A stretch of 12,849 nucleotides of DNA from Prevotellaceae bacterium UBA6858 (GTDB lineage: Bacteria; Bacteroidota; Bacteroidia; Bacteroidales; Bacteroidaceae): contig DKDC01000034.1 in the NCBI GenBank assembly GCA_002451695.1, forward strand, positions 31,688-44,536, read 5' to 3'. Below, in pieces: positions 6,229 through 12,849 of the stretch. Position numbers and translations under genes: made by a program. The notes under the pieces were generated by a model. The model was not told the DNA's origin and did no database searches. It saw nothing but the letters and a program-made list of their open reading frames with translations. Position 1 is the stretch's first letter. Each line of letters starts with the position of its first letter.

Positions 6229-7244
6229 CGGAGTACAGCAAATACATTGACGGTTTACTGACACCAAAACCAGAGGAAAAGACCCTTGTTCTGGATCTTT
6301 TCGCCGGCTGTGGCGGTCTGTCGCTTGGCTTTGAAGCCGCCGGCTTCAAGACCATTGGCTATGAAATGTGCGAGGAAGCCGTGGAAACTTACAACAAAAA
6401 CCTCTCCGGGAAATGCCATAAAGAATTTTTGGAAACAGGCTATGACTATCCCCAAAAGGAAAACATCGGCATAGTCATAGGCGGGCCTCCGTGCCAACCG
6501 TTCAGCCGCTTCGGAAACCAGAAAGGCATCAAAGACTCCCGCGACGGCTTCCCCATATTCATAGATGCCATACAGCGCATCAAGCCCAGAGTGTTTCTGT
6601 TTGAAAACGTTGCTAACATCTTGGGGCGGCACAAATGGTATTTGGACTTGATAGTGGCGGAGCTGATGAATTTGGGGTATTTTGTCGAATACAGGATATT
6701 GAATGCCGTTGACTACGGAGTTCCGCAAAACAGGCAAAGGCTGATATGCGTAGGTCATCGTGCCAAATTCCACTTTCCGCAAAAAGAAATGCGGAAAGTA
6801 ACCGTCGAGGAAGCCATCGGAGACACCATGCACTGCACGTTTCCCGACAGTAAAATACTCACCCCACGCCAAGATGAGTACATTGCCGTCTATGAGAAGA
6901 AGTCGCATTGCATAACGCCGCGCGATTTGCACCCGGACAGACCGGCACGTACCATAACCTGCCGAAACCTTGCCGGGGCAACGAGCGATATGCAAAGAGT
7001 GCGCCTGAAAGACGGAAGAAGGAGAAGGATAACCGACAGGGAGGCGGCACGGCTGCAGACTTTTCCCGATTGGTTCGAGTTCTGCGGCACAGAAAACAAA
7101 AAGTTCTGTCAAATCGGCAACGCTGTTCCGCCACTGCTTGCATACAAATTGGCAATGCAGGTGAAAACAACCTATCACGCCGTTCAAAAATCCACGGACG
7201 AGATATTAAACGTCATGGCTTCTAACTGCTTATTCGCGATATGA
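6225..7244 (+). CDS. DNA (cytosine-5) methyltransferase of a type II R-M system
   Basis: A 339-residue m5C methyltransferase that should protect the recognition site of the adjoining nuclease. The ordered motifs are all present: motif I DLFAGCGGLS (24-33), motif IV GGPPCQPFS with catalytic Cys90, motif VI ENV (127-129), motif VIII QNRQR (168-172), and motifs IX (about 267-284, DREAARLQTFPDWF) and X (IGNAVPPLLAYKLA, 297-310). The target recognition domain lies between about 180 and 262 and includes ARTITCRNLAGATSDM; I cannot derive the site from it. The stop overlaps the nuclease start by four bases (ATGA). The gene order, overlap and lack of a controller gene suggest one transcript from the 6170 promoter. 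Codon use and base composition are more A+T-rich than in xerD or pdxB, pointing to horizontal transfer. Confidence 0.95.
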   Translation: MTEYSKYIDGLLTPKPEEKTLVLDLFAGCGGLSLGFEAAGFKTIGYEMCEEAVETYNKNLSGKCHKEFLETGYDYPQKENIGIVIGGPPCQPFSRFGNQKGIKDSRDGFPIFIDAIQRIKPRVFLFENVANILGRHKWYLDLIVAELMNLGYFVEYRILNAVDYGVPQNRQRLICVGHRAKFHFPQKEMRKVTVEEAIGDTMHCTFPDSKILTPRQDEYIAVYEKKSHCITPRDLHPDRPARTITCRNLAGATSDMQRVRLKDGRRRRITDREAARLQTFPDWFEFCGTENKKFCQIGNAVPPLLAYKLAMQVKTTYHAVQKSTDEILNVMASNCLFAI

Positions 7245-8233
7245 ACATAAAGGTAAAGAAAGAGACCCCGGCCAATATAAAGGAATTAGTCTTTAATTTG
7301 CTTGACATACTGAAAGCCATAGGTATTCCTGTCAACAACACAGACAGGAAGCTGGAACGTATGGCAAAAGCCTGCCTTGCTGTCGGAAAAGTTACTTTCT
7401 CGTTCAACGATGTTTTATCATCAAAGGGGTGCTTTTTGAGAACACGCGACATTATTGCTTTCGAAAACGAGAACTATGGCGAAAACATCTCACCAGGTTC
7501 CTACGATGACATACGCCGGCAAGATTTGAAACTGCCCATTGAAGCCGGCGTCGTGGTGAGTTCCGCCACAGCCAACGAGCAAGCGACAAACAATCCTTCA
7601 AGAGGATATGGGCTAAGCATTCCTTTTATCACTTTGCTGTGCCAATACGGAACTGCGGAATGGGAAACTGCACTTGCAGAGTTTTCTGAGAGCAACAAGG
7701 CGTTGAAGGAAGAACTCGAGAGGAAGCGCAACTTAATAAAAGTACCTGTCAGGCTGCCTGACGGGAGAAACTTTGATTTGTCTTGCGGCAAGCATAACGA
7801 GCTACAGAAAGCGATAATAGAAAAGTTTCTCCCCATATTCGGACTTGGGGCGGAAGTTCTCTACATGGGTGATGCGAATAACAGGCATCTGCTTTTGTCG
7901 GAGGAAAAACTAAAAGACATCAAATTCTTTTCGCTCGACCATGAAGAATTGCCCGACATCGTGGCCTACAGTGAAAGCAAAAACTTATTGTTTCTAATCG
8001 AAGCCTTTCATTCCACAGGAGAATGGGACGAAGTGCGCGTGCGCAGAATAAAAAGAAAGCTCGAAGAATCCGGCTGCTCCGCGAATGTTGTATTTTTCAC
8101 TGCTTTTGAAAACAAAAATGCGTTCAAGCAAAAAGCAAAAGACATAGCTTGGGAGACAGAAGTGTGGATTGCCGACAATCCGGAACACCTCATCCATTTC
8201 AACGGATACAAGTTTTTGGAAATTCACAAATAG
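7241..8233 (+). CDS. Type II restriction endonuclease, BsuBI/PstI family
   Basis: A 330-residue protein with the marks of the BsuBI/PstI endonuclease family. The N-terminal part (about 1-175) is probably the family's helical, winged-helix-like domain. The C-terminal nuclease domain has ELPDIVAY with Asp239, FLIEAFHSTG (251-260) with Glu254, consistent with a PD-(D/E)xK variant, and the highly characteristic IAWETEVWIADNPEHLIHFNG region (302-322). PstI and BsuBI cut CTGCAG, but this member need not share that site. Classic family members are paired with N6-adenine methyltransferases, whereas this one overlaps a cytosine-5 methyltransferase. Base composition is low in G+C for the window: hand counts give 43% at 7681-7740 and 37% at 8101-8160, against 57% at 5281-5340 in xerD. 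It looks intact. Confidence 0.92.
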   Translation: MNIKVKKETPANIKELVFNLLDILKAIGIPVNNTDRKLERMAKACLAVGKVTFSFNDVLSSKGCFLRTRDIIAFENENYGENISPGSYDDIRRQDLKLPIEAGVVVSSATANEQATNNPSRGYGLSIPFITLLCQYGTAEWETALAEFSESNKALKEELERKRNLIKVPVRLPDGRNFDLSCGKHNELQKAIIEKFLPIFGLGAEVLYMGDANNRHLLLSEEKLKDIKFFSLDHEELPDIVAYSESKNLLFLIEAFHSTGEWDEVRVRRIKRKLEESGCSANVVFFTAFENKNAFKQKAKDIAWETEVWIADNPEHLIHFNGYKFLEIHK

Positions 8234-8290
8234 AAGTATGCCAAGCGGCACGAAGATTAGTGCAAGGCCAAAACCGGATGCCTTTTTCCC

Positions 8291-8389
8291 AACACCCCGA
8301 AAACTACATAGGACATGGGAAAAACTATGTCCGATGTAGAAAAAACTATGTCTGATATAATTTAAACTACATCAGACATAATTTTTGCG
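8291..8389 (+). repeat. 21-bp-period array, copy 3 (right of R-M operon)
   Basis: Four units with ACTA at 8303, 8324, 8345 and 8366, a strict 21-bp period. It begins with an AACACCCCG block that also occurs at the outer end of copy 4, and ends in a T-run and GCG. It is a direct repeat of copy 2: from about 8318 to 8375 the two differ at only a few positions. No recognisable promoter cassette follows; the next gene (dsbD) is convergent. Together with copy 2 it brackets the restriction-modification operon. Confidence 0.92.
8341..8386. terminator. Possible bidirectional terminator within array copy 3
   Basis: The last two units form an inverted repeat: TATGTCTGAT (8347-8356) pairs perfectly with 8371-8380 across a 14-base loop. 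After one C-A mismatch the stem continues as five A (8341-8345) against five T (8382-8386). Each strand therefore has a stem followed by a T-run, as in a two-way intrinsic terminator, and it lies between the convergent endonuclease and dsbD genes. The stem is A+T-rich, so strength is doubtful. Confidence 0.4.
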
Positions 8390-8518
8390 TTTGCAAGCCA
8401 TTGAAAGCCAGTATTATATGCCGGTATTCTTAAATACAGGCAAAGGCTTTGAAAATCAAGAATTTGTCATGCTTTCTGCGTTTTGCTCAACTTTGCGTAT
8501 GGACGCGGGAGTGCTGTA

Positions 8519-10561
8519 TCAGTTTGCGAGTGCCTTTTTGAGGAACTTCTCGAAATCGGCCGGGTTTTCGTTGAAGGCATATGAGCCGGCGAGGGGAACG
8601 CCCTTTGAGTCAACGGCGACGTAGAACGGCTGGGCGTTTGCGCCGAACTTCACCTGTTGCAGGTAGCTCCATTTGTCGCCCACGGTGCGCAGTGTCTTGC
8701 GCTTGCCGTTCACCATGACCTCAACGCTTTGCGGCAGCGGGGTCTTGTCGTCAGTGTAGAGCGACACGAGTATGAACTTGTCCTTCAACAGACGGCTCAC
8801 GCCCGGGTCTGTCCATACGGAAGCCTCCATTTTGCGGCAGTTCACGCAGCCGTAGCCTGTAAAGTCAAGCAGCACAGGCTTTCCTGTGGCGGCGGAGGCG
8901 TTCATGCCTTCCTCGTAGTTTGTGAACATGGCGTTCACCTCGTTGCCGCCAAGGCGGAAGTCCTGCGTGTACATTGGCGGGGCGAATGCGCTCACGGCTT
9001 TGAGCGGTGCGCCCCAAAGTCCGGGTATCATGTATATGGCAAAAGCCAGAGAGGCGAGACCGAGAAACAGGCGCGGAACGGAAACGTCCTTGCCTTTGTC
9101 GCCGTGGATGCTGATAATTCCGAAAAGATAGAGCGCGGCAACGGCGAAGATGGCTGTCCACAGCGCGAGGAACGTTTCGCGGTCGAGAATGTGCCAGCCG
9201 TAAGCCAAATCGGCAACCGAAAGGAATTTCAGGGCGAATGCCAGCTCTATGAATCCAAGCGTAACTTTCACGGTGTTCATCCAGCCGCCGCTTTTGGGCA
9301 TCTTCTTCATCATGGCGGGGAAGAGCGCGAAGAGCGCGAACGGTAGCGCGAGTGCCGTTGCGAAGCCGAGCATTCCGAGGGCGGGGGCGAGGATTTTGCC
9401 TGTGGATGAGACTTCCACCAAAAGGAAGCCTATTACCGGTCCTGTGCATGAAAACGATACAATCGCCAGCGTGAGGGCCATCAGGAATATGCTCACGATG
9501 CCCGAGGTGGAGCGGCTTTTGGAATTGACCTTGTTGCCCCACGACGCTGGCAGGGTGATGTCGAAACCGCCAAGGAAGCTGGCGGCAAAAACAACGAGGA
9601 GCAGAAAGAAGAATATGTTGAAAACCGCGTTTGTTGAGAGGGCGTTCAGCTGGTTTGCGCCCCAAATGGAGGTAACAACAAGTCCCAGCCCCACGTAAAT
9701 CACGATAATCGCCGCGCCATACAGTATGGCGTCGCGCACAGCCTTGCGGCGTTCGCTCTGGCGGTGGAGGAAGAAACTCACAGTCATGGGGATTATGGGC
9801 CATACGCACGGTGTGAGCAACGCCACGAAGCCTCCGAGAATGCCGAGCAGGAATATGACGAGCAATGGGCGTTGCGTGTTTGCGCTCATGCCATTTTGCG
9901 CGTTCAGCGTCTCGGTTTGCGGAGTCCACAGCATGGTGCTGTCCGACGGCGCGGCCGTTGTCTTTGAAACTTCTTTCGCACTGTCGGGAAGATCCGCATT
10001 GCCCGTGGCGGTTTCCTTGGGTGCGGGCGCGGCTTCTTCGGCCTCCTGTTGTTTTGCGGCGTTGTCGGGCCCGTCATTCCCGTTTACGGAGAAATCAACC
10101 TGCGTGGGCGGCATACAGCTCACGTTGCTGCACGCGCCGTATTCAAGGTAGCCTTTTGCCGAGAAGTCCTTGCTGGTGATTTTAAGGCGTTGGGTGAAGC
10201 GGCACGAGTTCTCGAAATACTCGAGTTCCATTTCGAAAACCTTGTCCATTTTCCTTATCGCGCCGCTTGCGGCTTGCAGCGTGCCGAGTTTCTCAACGTT
10301 TTTCGCCTTGTCAATGTTGAATGTGGCAGGTGTCGGACCGTCATCGGGCACGTTGGGGGAGTAAACATGCCATCCGCCATCAATTTTGCCGTTGAAGGTT
10401 ATGTCGATTTCAGTGTCCGACACCCTTTTTACGTCAACCGTGAACTTTACGGGATCAAGCATTTGCGCCGCCGCGCCGGGGGGAAGCAGGAATGCGAGAA
10501 ACGAGGCAAGCGCGGCGCAACGCCTTGCGCCCGAAACCACCTTATATATAAAATGACCCAT
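8519..10561 (-). CDS. dsbD: Thiol:disulfide interchange protein DsbD
   Basis: A 680-residue inner-membrane electron conduit that passes reducing power from cytoplasmic thioredoxin to envelope thiol proteins. A signal peptide (about 1-32, ending AAA) leads to a periplasmic N-terminal domain with the Cys144/Cys149 pair (GACSNVSC). A low-complexity Ala/Glu linker (about 165-210) follows. The multi-helix core starts near 232 and has the paired redox cysteines Cys252 (TPCVWP) and Cys372 (SCTGP). After about eight hydrophobic segments, the C-terminal thioredoxin-like domain has the active site CVNC (572-575, GYGCVNC). All three cysteine pairs are present, so the protein should be functional. It is the last gene of the pdxB operon, 13 bases behind the FKBP gene, and converges on the restriction-modification operon. 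Confidence 0.95.
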   Translation of the reverse strand: MGHFIYKVVSGARRCAALASFLAFLLPPGAAAQMLDPVKFTVDVKRVSDTEIDITFNGKIDGGWHVYSPNVPDDGPTPATFNIDKAKNVEKLGTLQAASGAIRKMDKVFEMELEYFENSCRFTQRLKITSKDFSAKGYLEYGACSNVSCMPPTQVDFSVNGNDGPDNAAKQQEAEEAAPAPKETATGNADLPDSAKEVSKTTAAPSDSTMLWTPQTETLNAQNGMSANTQRPLLVIFLLGILGGFVALLTPCVWPIIPMTVSFFLHRQSERRKAVRDAILYGAAIIVIYVGLGLVVTSIWGANQLNALSTNAVFNIFFFLLLVVFAASFLGGFDITLPASWGNKVNSKSRSTSGIVSIFLMALTLAIVSFSCTGPVIGFLLVEVSSTGKILAPALGMLGFATALALPFALFALFPAMMKKMPKSGGWMNTVKVTLGFIELAFALKFLSVADLAYGWHILDRETFLALWTAIFAVAALYLFGIISIHGDKGKDVSVPRLFLGLASLAFAIYMIPGLWGAPLKAVSAFAPPMYTQDFRLGGNEVNAMFTNYEEGMNASAATGKPVLLDFTGYGCVNCRKMEASVWTDPGVSRLLKDKFILVSLYTDDKTPLPQSVEVMVNGKRKTLRTVGDKWSYLQQVKFGANAQPFYVAVDSKGVPLAGSYAFNENPADFEKFLKKALAN

Positions 10562-10574
10562 GAGGCTTGCCGGC

Positions 10575-11558
10575 TTATTTTACGTCAACAAGTTTCAGGC
10601 GGAACACCATTACCGCGAAAGGAGGCACGTTGCCCTCGCCCTGCTCTCCGTATCCGAGTTCGTAGGGAACGTAGATTTCCCATTCCGCACCCTTTTTCAT
10701 CATCTGCAAAGCCTCGCTCCAGCCGCGCATTACGGAGGAGACGCCGAGGCTTACAGGCTTGCCGCCGTTGTTCTTCGCAGTGCTGTCGAACACAGTGCCG
10801 TCAATAAGTTTTCCCTCGTATTCCACAACAACGGTCGAGGCTTTGCTGGGCGAAATGCCGCCGCCGTTTTTGATCACTTTGTATTGCAGTCCGTCGGGAA
10901 GCGTTTTCACGCCGGGCTTCTTTGCGTTTTCCTTAAGGAATTTCTCGCCTTCAATGCGCTGTTTCTCCGCTGCGGCAGTATTTTCCTCCGTTGCCTTTTG
11001 CGCCGCCGCCATTTCCTTTTGCATTATGGCGTTTCCGGCAAGGGCTGTCTGCTTGCTTATGGCGGCCTCGTCGGCTTTCGCCATGCCCTGCACCGTTTTC
11101 TTTATCGCCCCGCTTATGCTCTTGCAGGTTTCAATAAGCTGTTCGGGCGAATCGGCGGGATGTTTGCACACCTCTATGTACTTTTTTGCGAGTTTGTTGA
11201 GCTTGCCGAGATTTTGGTTGTCGGGACTTGCCACGGATGCCGCCTCTATGGTGAGCTGGAGGCTGTCCATTACGAAAAAGGTGGCGTTGTTCACCGAGGC
11301 GATGTAGTTCAGGGCGCGCTCCTTTGAGGTAAATTCGTGGTTGTTGCCGAAGATGTCGTCGCGGGAGAAGCGTCCGCTGTTGTCGATGCGGCTTATCACA
11401 TCGTTGTAGTCGCCTTGCATTATGTCGCCAAGGTTTGCCAGTACGGCGGAGTTGACTTGCGCCTCTTCGGTCTGCTTTTGGTTTTTGTCGCACGAGGTCA
11501 TGCCGGCAAGCGCAAGCATTGCGGCAAGGGCGACTGCTGATTTTCTCATAATATCCAT
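10575..11558 (-). CDS. FKBP-type peptidyl-prolyl isomerase, lipoprotein
   Basis: A 327-residue envelope prolyl isomerase. The N-terminus has a charged start, a hydrophobic run and Cys23 (GMTSC), which looks like a lipobox, so the mature protein is probably a lipid-anchored folding helper. Residues 30-200 are helical and rich in Ala, Lys and Glu, resembling the dimerisation domain of FkpA/Mip proteins but longer. The FKBP domain spans about 219-325, with VEYEGKLIDGTVFDS (245-259), VMRGWSEALQMM (276-287), the ELGYG loop (300-304) and PPFAVMVFRL (312-321). The start is ATG at 11558; an in-frame ATG three codons later is an equally workable start. It sits 19 bases after pdxB and 13 before dsbD, so proline isomerisation and disulfide handling appear co-expressed. 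Confidence 0.92.
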   Translation of the reverse strand: MDIMRKSAVALAAMLALAGMTSCDKNQKQTEEAQVNSAVLANLGDIMQGDYNDVISRIDNSGRFSRDDIFGNNHEFTSKERALNYIASVNNATFFVMDSLQLTIEAASVASPDNQNLGKLNKLAKKYIEVCKHPADSPEQLIETCKSISGAIKKTVQGMAKADEAAISKQTALAGNAIMQKEMAAAQKATEENTAAAEKQRIEGEKFLKENAKKPGVKTLPDGLQYKVIKNGGGISPSKASTVVVEYEGKLIDGTVFDSTAKNNGGKPVSLGVSSVMRGWSEALQMMKKGAEWEIYVPYELGYGEQGEGNVPPFAVMVFRLKLVDVK

Positions 11559-11577
11559 TGTTTTGCTTTTTCCGTAT

Positions 11578-12600
11578 TCAGTCCCATTTCTCGCGGCGCA
11601 GCGGGTAGTTTCCGCGCAGCCATTCGAATTTCTGCGGCTCTGCCTTCAATGCGGCGGTGTCGCGCATGGGGTCGTAAAGTTGCAAGGCCCTGTCGTGTCC
11701 GTCCCCCATGGGTCTCATCTCTTTTGGCAAGGCGGGCGGGCTTACCGTGAAGTTAGGGCTTACGCCGAAGAACCTGCACAGCGCGGCAAGCGACATCCGC
11801 GTGGCGTTAGCCTTTCCGTCGGCGGAATATCCCGCTATGTGGGGCGTGGCGATTGCCGCCTTTTCGAGCAGTTGCCTGTTAATTTGCGGCTCGTTCTCCC
11901 ATGTGTCTATCACGGCGGCTCTTGTAGTGCCGCTTTCGAGCGAGCGCAGCCACGCGCCGTTGTCAGCCACCGCGCCACGGCTTGCGTTTATTATCACGGG
12001 CTTCTTGCCGAGGGAGTTGAAGAACTCCGCGCCGGCTAGGTGGAATGTGGGGTGTTCGCCGCCTTTTGAAAGGGGGACGTGAAAGGTTATCACATCGCAC
12101 TCCCGCCGCAAGGTTTCAAGGCTTTCAAACCCCTTTTCCCCGGCATCGCTGCGCGGCGGGTCGTTGAGCAGCACGGCGCATCCGAGCCCGCGGCACGCTT
12201 TCAGCACTTCCGCCCCCACGTGCCCCACACCTGCAATCCCCACTGTGCAGCGGCTCAAGTCCACAACGCCCTGCCGTGCCAGCACAATCATGGAGCTTTT
12301 GAAATACTGCCCCACTGATGCGGCGTTGCAGCCCGGGCAGTTGGTCCAGGCTATTCCCGCTTTCTCCAGATACGCCGTGTCTATATGGTCGAAACCTATT
12401 GTGGCTGTAACGACGAGCCTCACCCTGCTGCCGGCGAGGAGCGCGGCGCCGCAGCGTGTGCGCGTCCTCACAACAAGCGCGTCGGCATCTTCCACATCCT
12501 TGGCGGTTATCTCCGCGCCGGGAATATACACAGCCTTGAACCCAAGAGCTTCGGGCTTGCCTTTTATGTAGGGTATTTTGTCGTCAATAACTACTTTCAT
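11578..12600 (-). CDS. pdxB: 4-phosphoerythronate dehydrogenase PdxB
   Basis: NAD-dependent 2-hydroxyacid dehydrogenase of 340 residues. PdxB oxidises 4-phosphoerythronate in the DXP-dependent route to pyridoxal phosphate. The NAD fold shows GIAGVGHVG (121-129). The catalytic triad is Arg208 (NASRG), Glu237 (WENEP) and His254 (ATPHIAGYS). The early segment VTATIGFDHID (64-74) and the CPGCNA motif (88-93) fit PdxB better than SerA or lactate dehydrogenases. It is shorter than the enterobacterial enzyme (about 378 residues), lacking part of the C-terminal dimerisation domain, as I expect for Bacteroidota PdxB. It is the first gene of the operon with the FKBP and dsbD, driven by the promoter cassette at 12633-12719. 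Confidence 0.93.
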   Translation of the reverse strand: MKVVIDDKIPYIKGKPEALGFKAVYIPGAEITAKDVEDADALVVRTRTRCGAALLAGSRVRLVVTATIGFDHIDTAYLEKAGIAWTNCPGCNAASVGQYFKSSMIVLARQGVVDLSRCTVGIAGVGHVGAEVLKACRGLGCAVLLNDPPRSDAGEKGFESLETLRRECDVITFHVPLSKGGEHPTFHLAGAEFFNSLGKKPVIINASRGAVADNGAWLRSLESGTTRAAVIDTWENEPQINRQLLEKAAIATPHIAGYSADGKANATRMSLAALCRFFGVSPNFTVSPPALPKEMRPMGDGHDRALQLYDPMRDTAALKAEPQKFEWLRGNYPLRREKWD

Positions 12601-12632
12601 GACTGCAGGTAAAGCACAGCGTTTTTTCTGAA

Positions 12633-12719
12633 TTTACAAAGGTAGTGTTTTTGCGCCAAATTCCTTTGCCCGGGACAAGAAATCAGAAAATGCCGCACAA
12701 AACACGCCTGTTGCAGCGT
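12633..12719 (-). promoter_or_regulatory. 87-bp promoter cassette driving the pdxB operon
   Basis: This is the inverted partner of 6095-6181, with seven substitutions and no gaps over 87 positions by hand alignment. The -7 box TACCTTTG on the minus strand occupies 12637-12644, and the six-base inverted repeat (12637-12642 with 12663-12668) is kept. The pdxB ATG is 32 bases further on. Similarity stops right after the -7 box and the following TAAA, so the shared part is promoter DNA rather than the transcribed leader. Confidence 0.78.
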
Positions 12720-12747
12720 ATTGTTTGCCAGCGGTTTGCAGCGGTGC

Positions 12748-12849
12748 AAAAAAAGGTCTGATGTAGTCTGGATTATATCAGACATAATTTTTCCCACGCC
12801 CTATGTAGTTTTTCCCATGTCCCATGCGGTTTCCGGGGTGTTTGGAAAT
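12748..12849 (-). repeat. 21-bp-period array, copy 4 (inverted, upstream of pdxB)
   Basis: Read on the minus strand, the unit element ACTA (or ACCG, ATTA) starts at 12830, 12809, 12788 and 12767, again every 21 bp. The copy ends in a T-run and GC like the others. Its outer end contains the AACACCCCG block also present in copy 3 and runs into the window edge, so the element may be longer. It is separated from the promoter cassette by 28 bases of unrelated sequence, much as copy 2 is from its cassette. Confidence 0.88.

Noticed and set aside
8291..8389. The 21-bp array as a CRISPR array
   Set aside because: Units are contiguous with no unique spacers, there are only four of them, and no cas genes are present.
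8390..8518. A decayed promoter cassette downstream of array copy 3
   Set aside because: Only scattered words such as GGTATT and CAAAGG recur; no ungapped alignment comparable to the 87-bp match can be made.
7053..12608. PstI-type sites CTGCAG at 7053-7058 (in the methylase gene) and 12603-12608 (before pdxB) as a sign of site avoidance or control
   Set aside because: Two sites in 12.8 kb is near chance expectation, and the recognition site of this nuclease is not known to be CTGCAG.

Overview
The window looks like chromosomal DNA of a Bacteroidota species, probably order Bacteroidales. The signs are several TAnnTTTG-type -7 boxes (the promoter style of this phylum), weak purine-rich ribosome sites, a divergent aroQ/xerD pair, a short PdxB and a lipoprotein FKBP. 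The genus cannot be told from the sequence. Housekeeping genes are G+C-rich, while the central restriction-modification genes are clearly more A+T-rich.

Layout. (1) 179-4829, minus strand: a tight six-gene operon, in transcription order aroQ, an O-methyltransferase, an IspD/TarI-type cytidylyltransferase, a glycosyltransferase, a class I methyltransferase and an iron-dependent alcohol dehydrogenase. (2) 4881-5807, plus strand: xerD, divergent from aroQ with overlapping promoters. (3) 5808-6224: a non-coding stretch with a REP pair (BIME-like), one copy of a 21-bp-period repeat array and a promoter cassette. (4) 6225-8233, plus strand: a two-gene restriction-modification operon, a C5-cytosine DNA methyltransferase overlapping a BsuBI/PstI-family endonuclease. 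(5) 8234-8518: another array copy between convergent genes. (6) 8519-12600, minus strand: the operon pdxB, lipoprotein FKBP isomerase, dsbD. (7) 12601-12849: the pdxB promoter cassette and an inverted array copy.

The most striking feature is not a protein. Four intergenic sites (1-36, 5978-6068, 8291-8389, 12748-12849) carry the same repeat, built of units spaced exactly 21 bp apart (two helical turns), each holding a degenerate dyad TAYRTC-N-GAYRTA. Two direct copies bracket the restriction-modification operon. Two copies, in opposite orientation, are followed by a nearly identical 87-bp promoter segment (80 of 87 positions by hand alignment): one drives the restriction-modification operon, the other the pdxB operon. 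The simplest reading is that the foreign methylase/nuclease pair sits in a repeat-bounded slot and shares a promoter module with a core vitamin B6 and envelope-folding operon.

Functionally, region 1 combines shikimate and isoprenoid-type (or polyol-phosphate) biosynthesis with sugar transfer and methylation. XerD resolves chromosome dimers. The pdxB operon makes a pyridoxal-phosphate precursor and handles disulfide and proline chemistry in the envelope.
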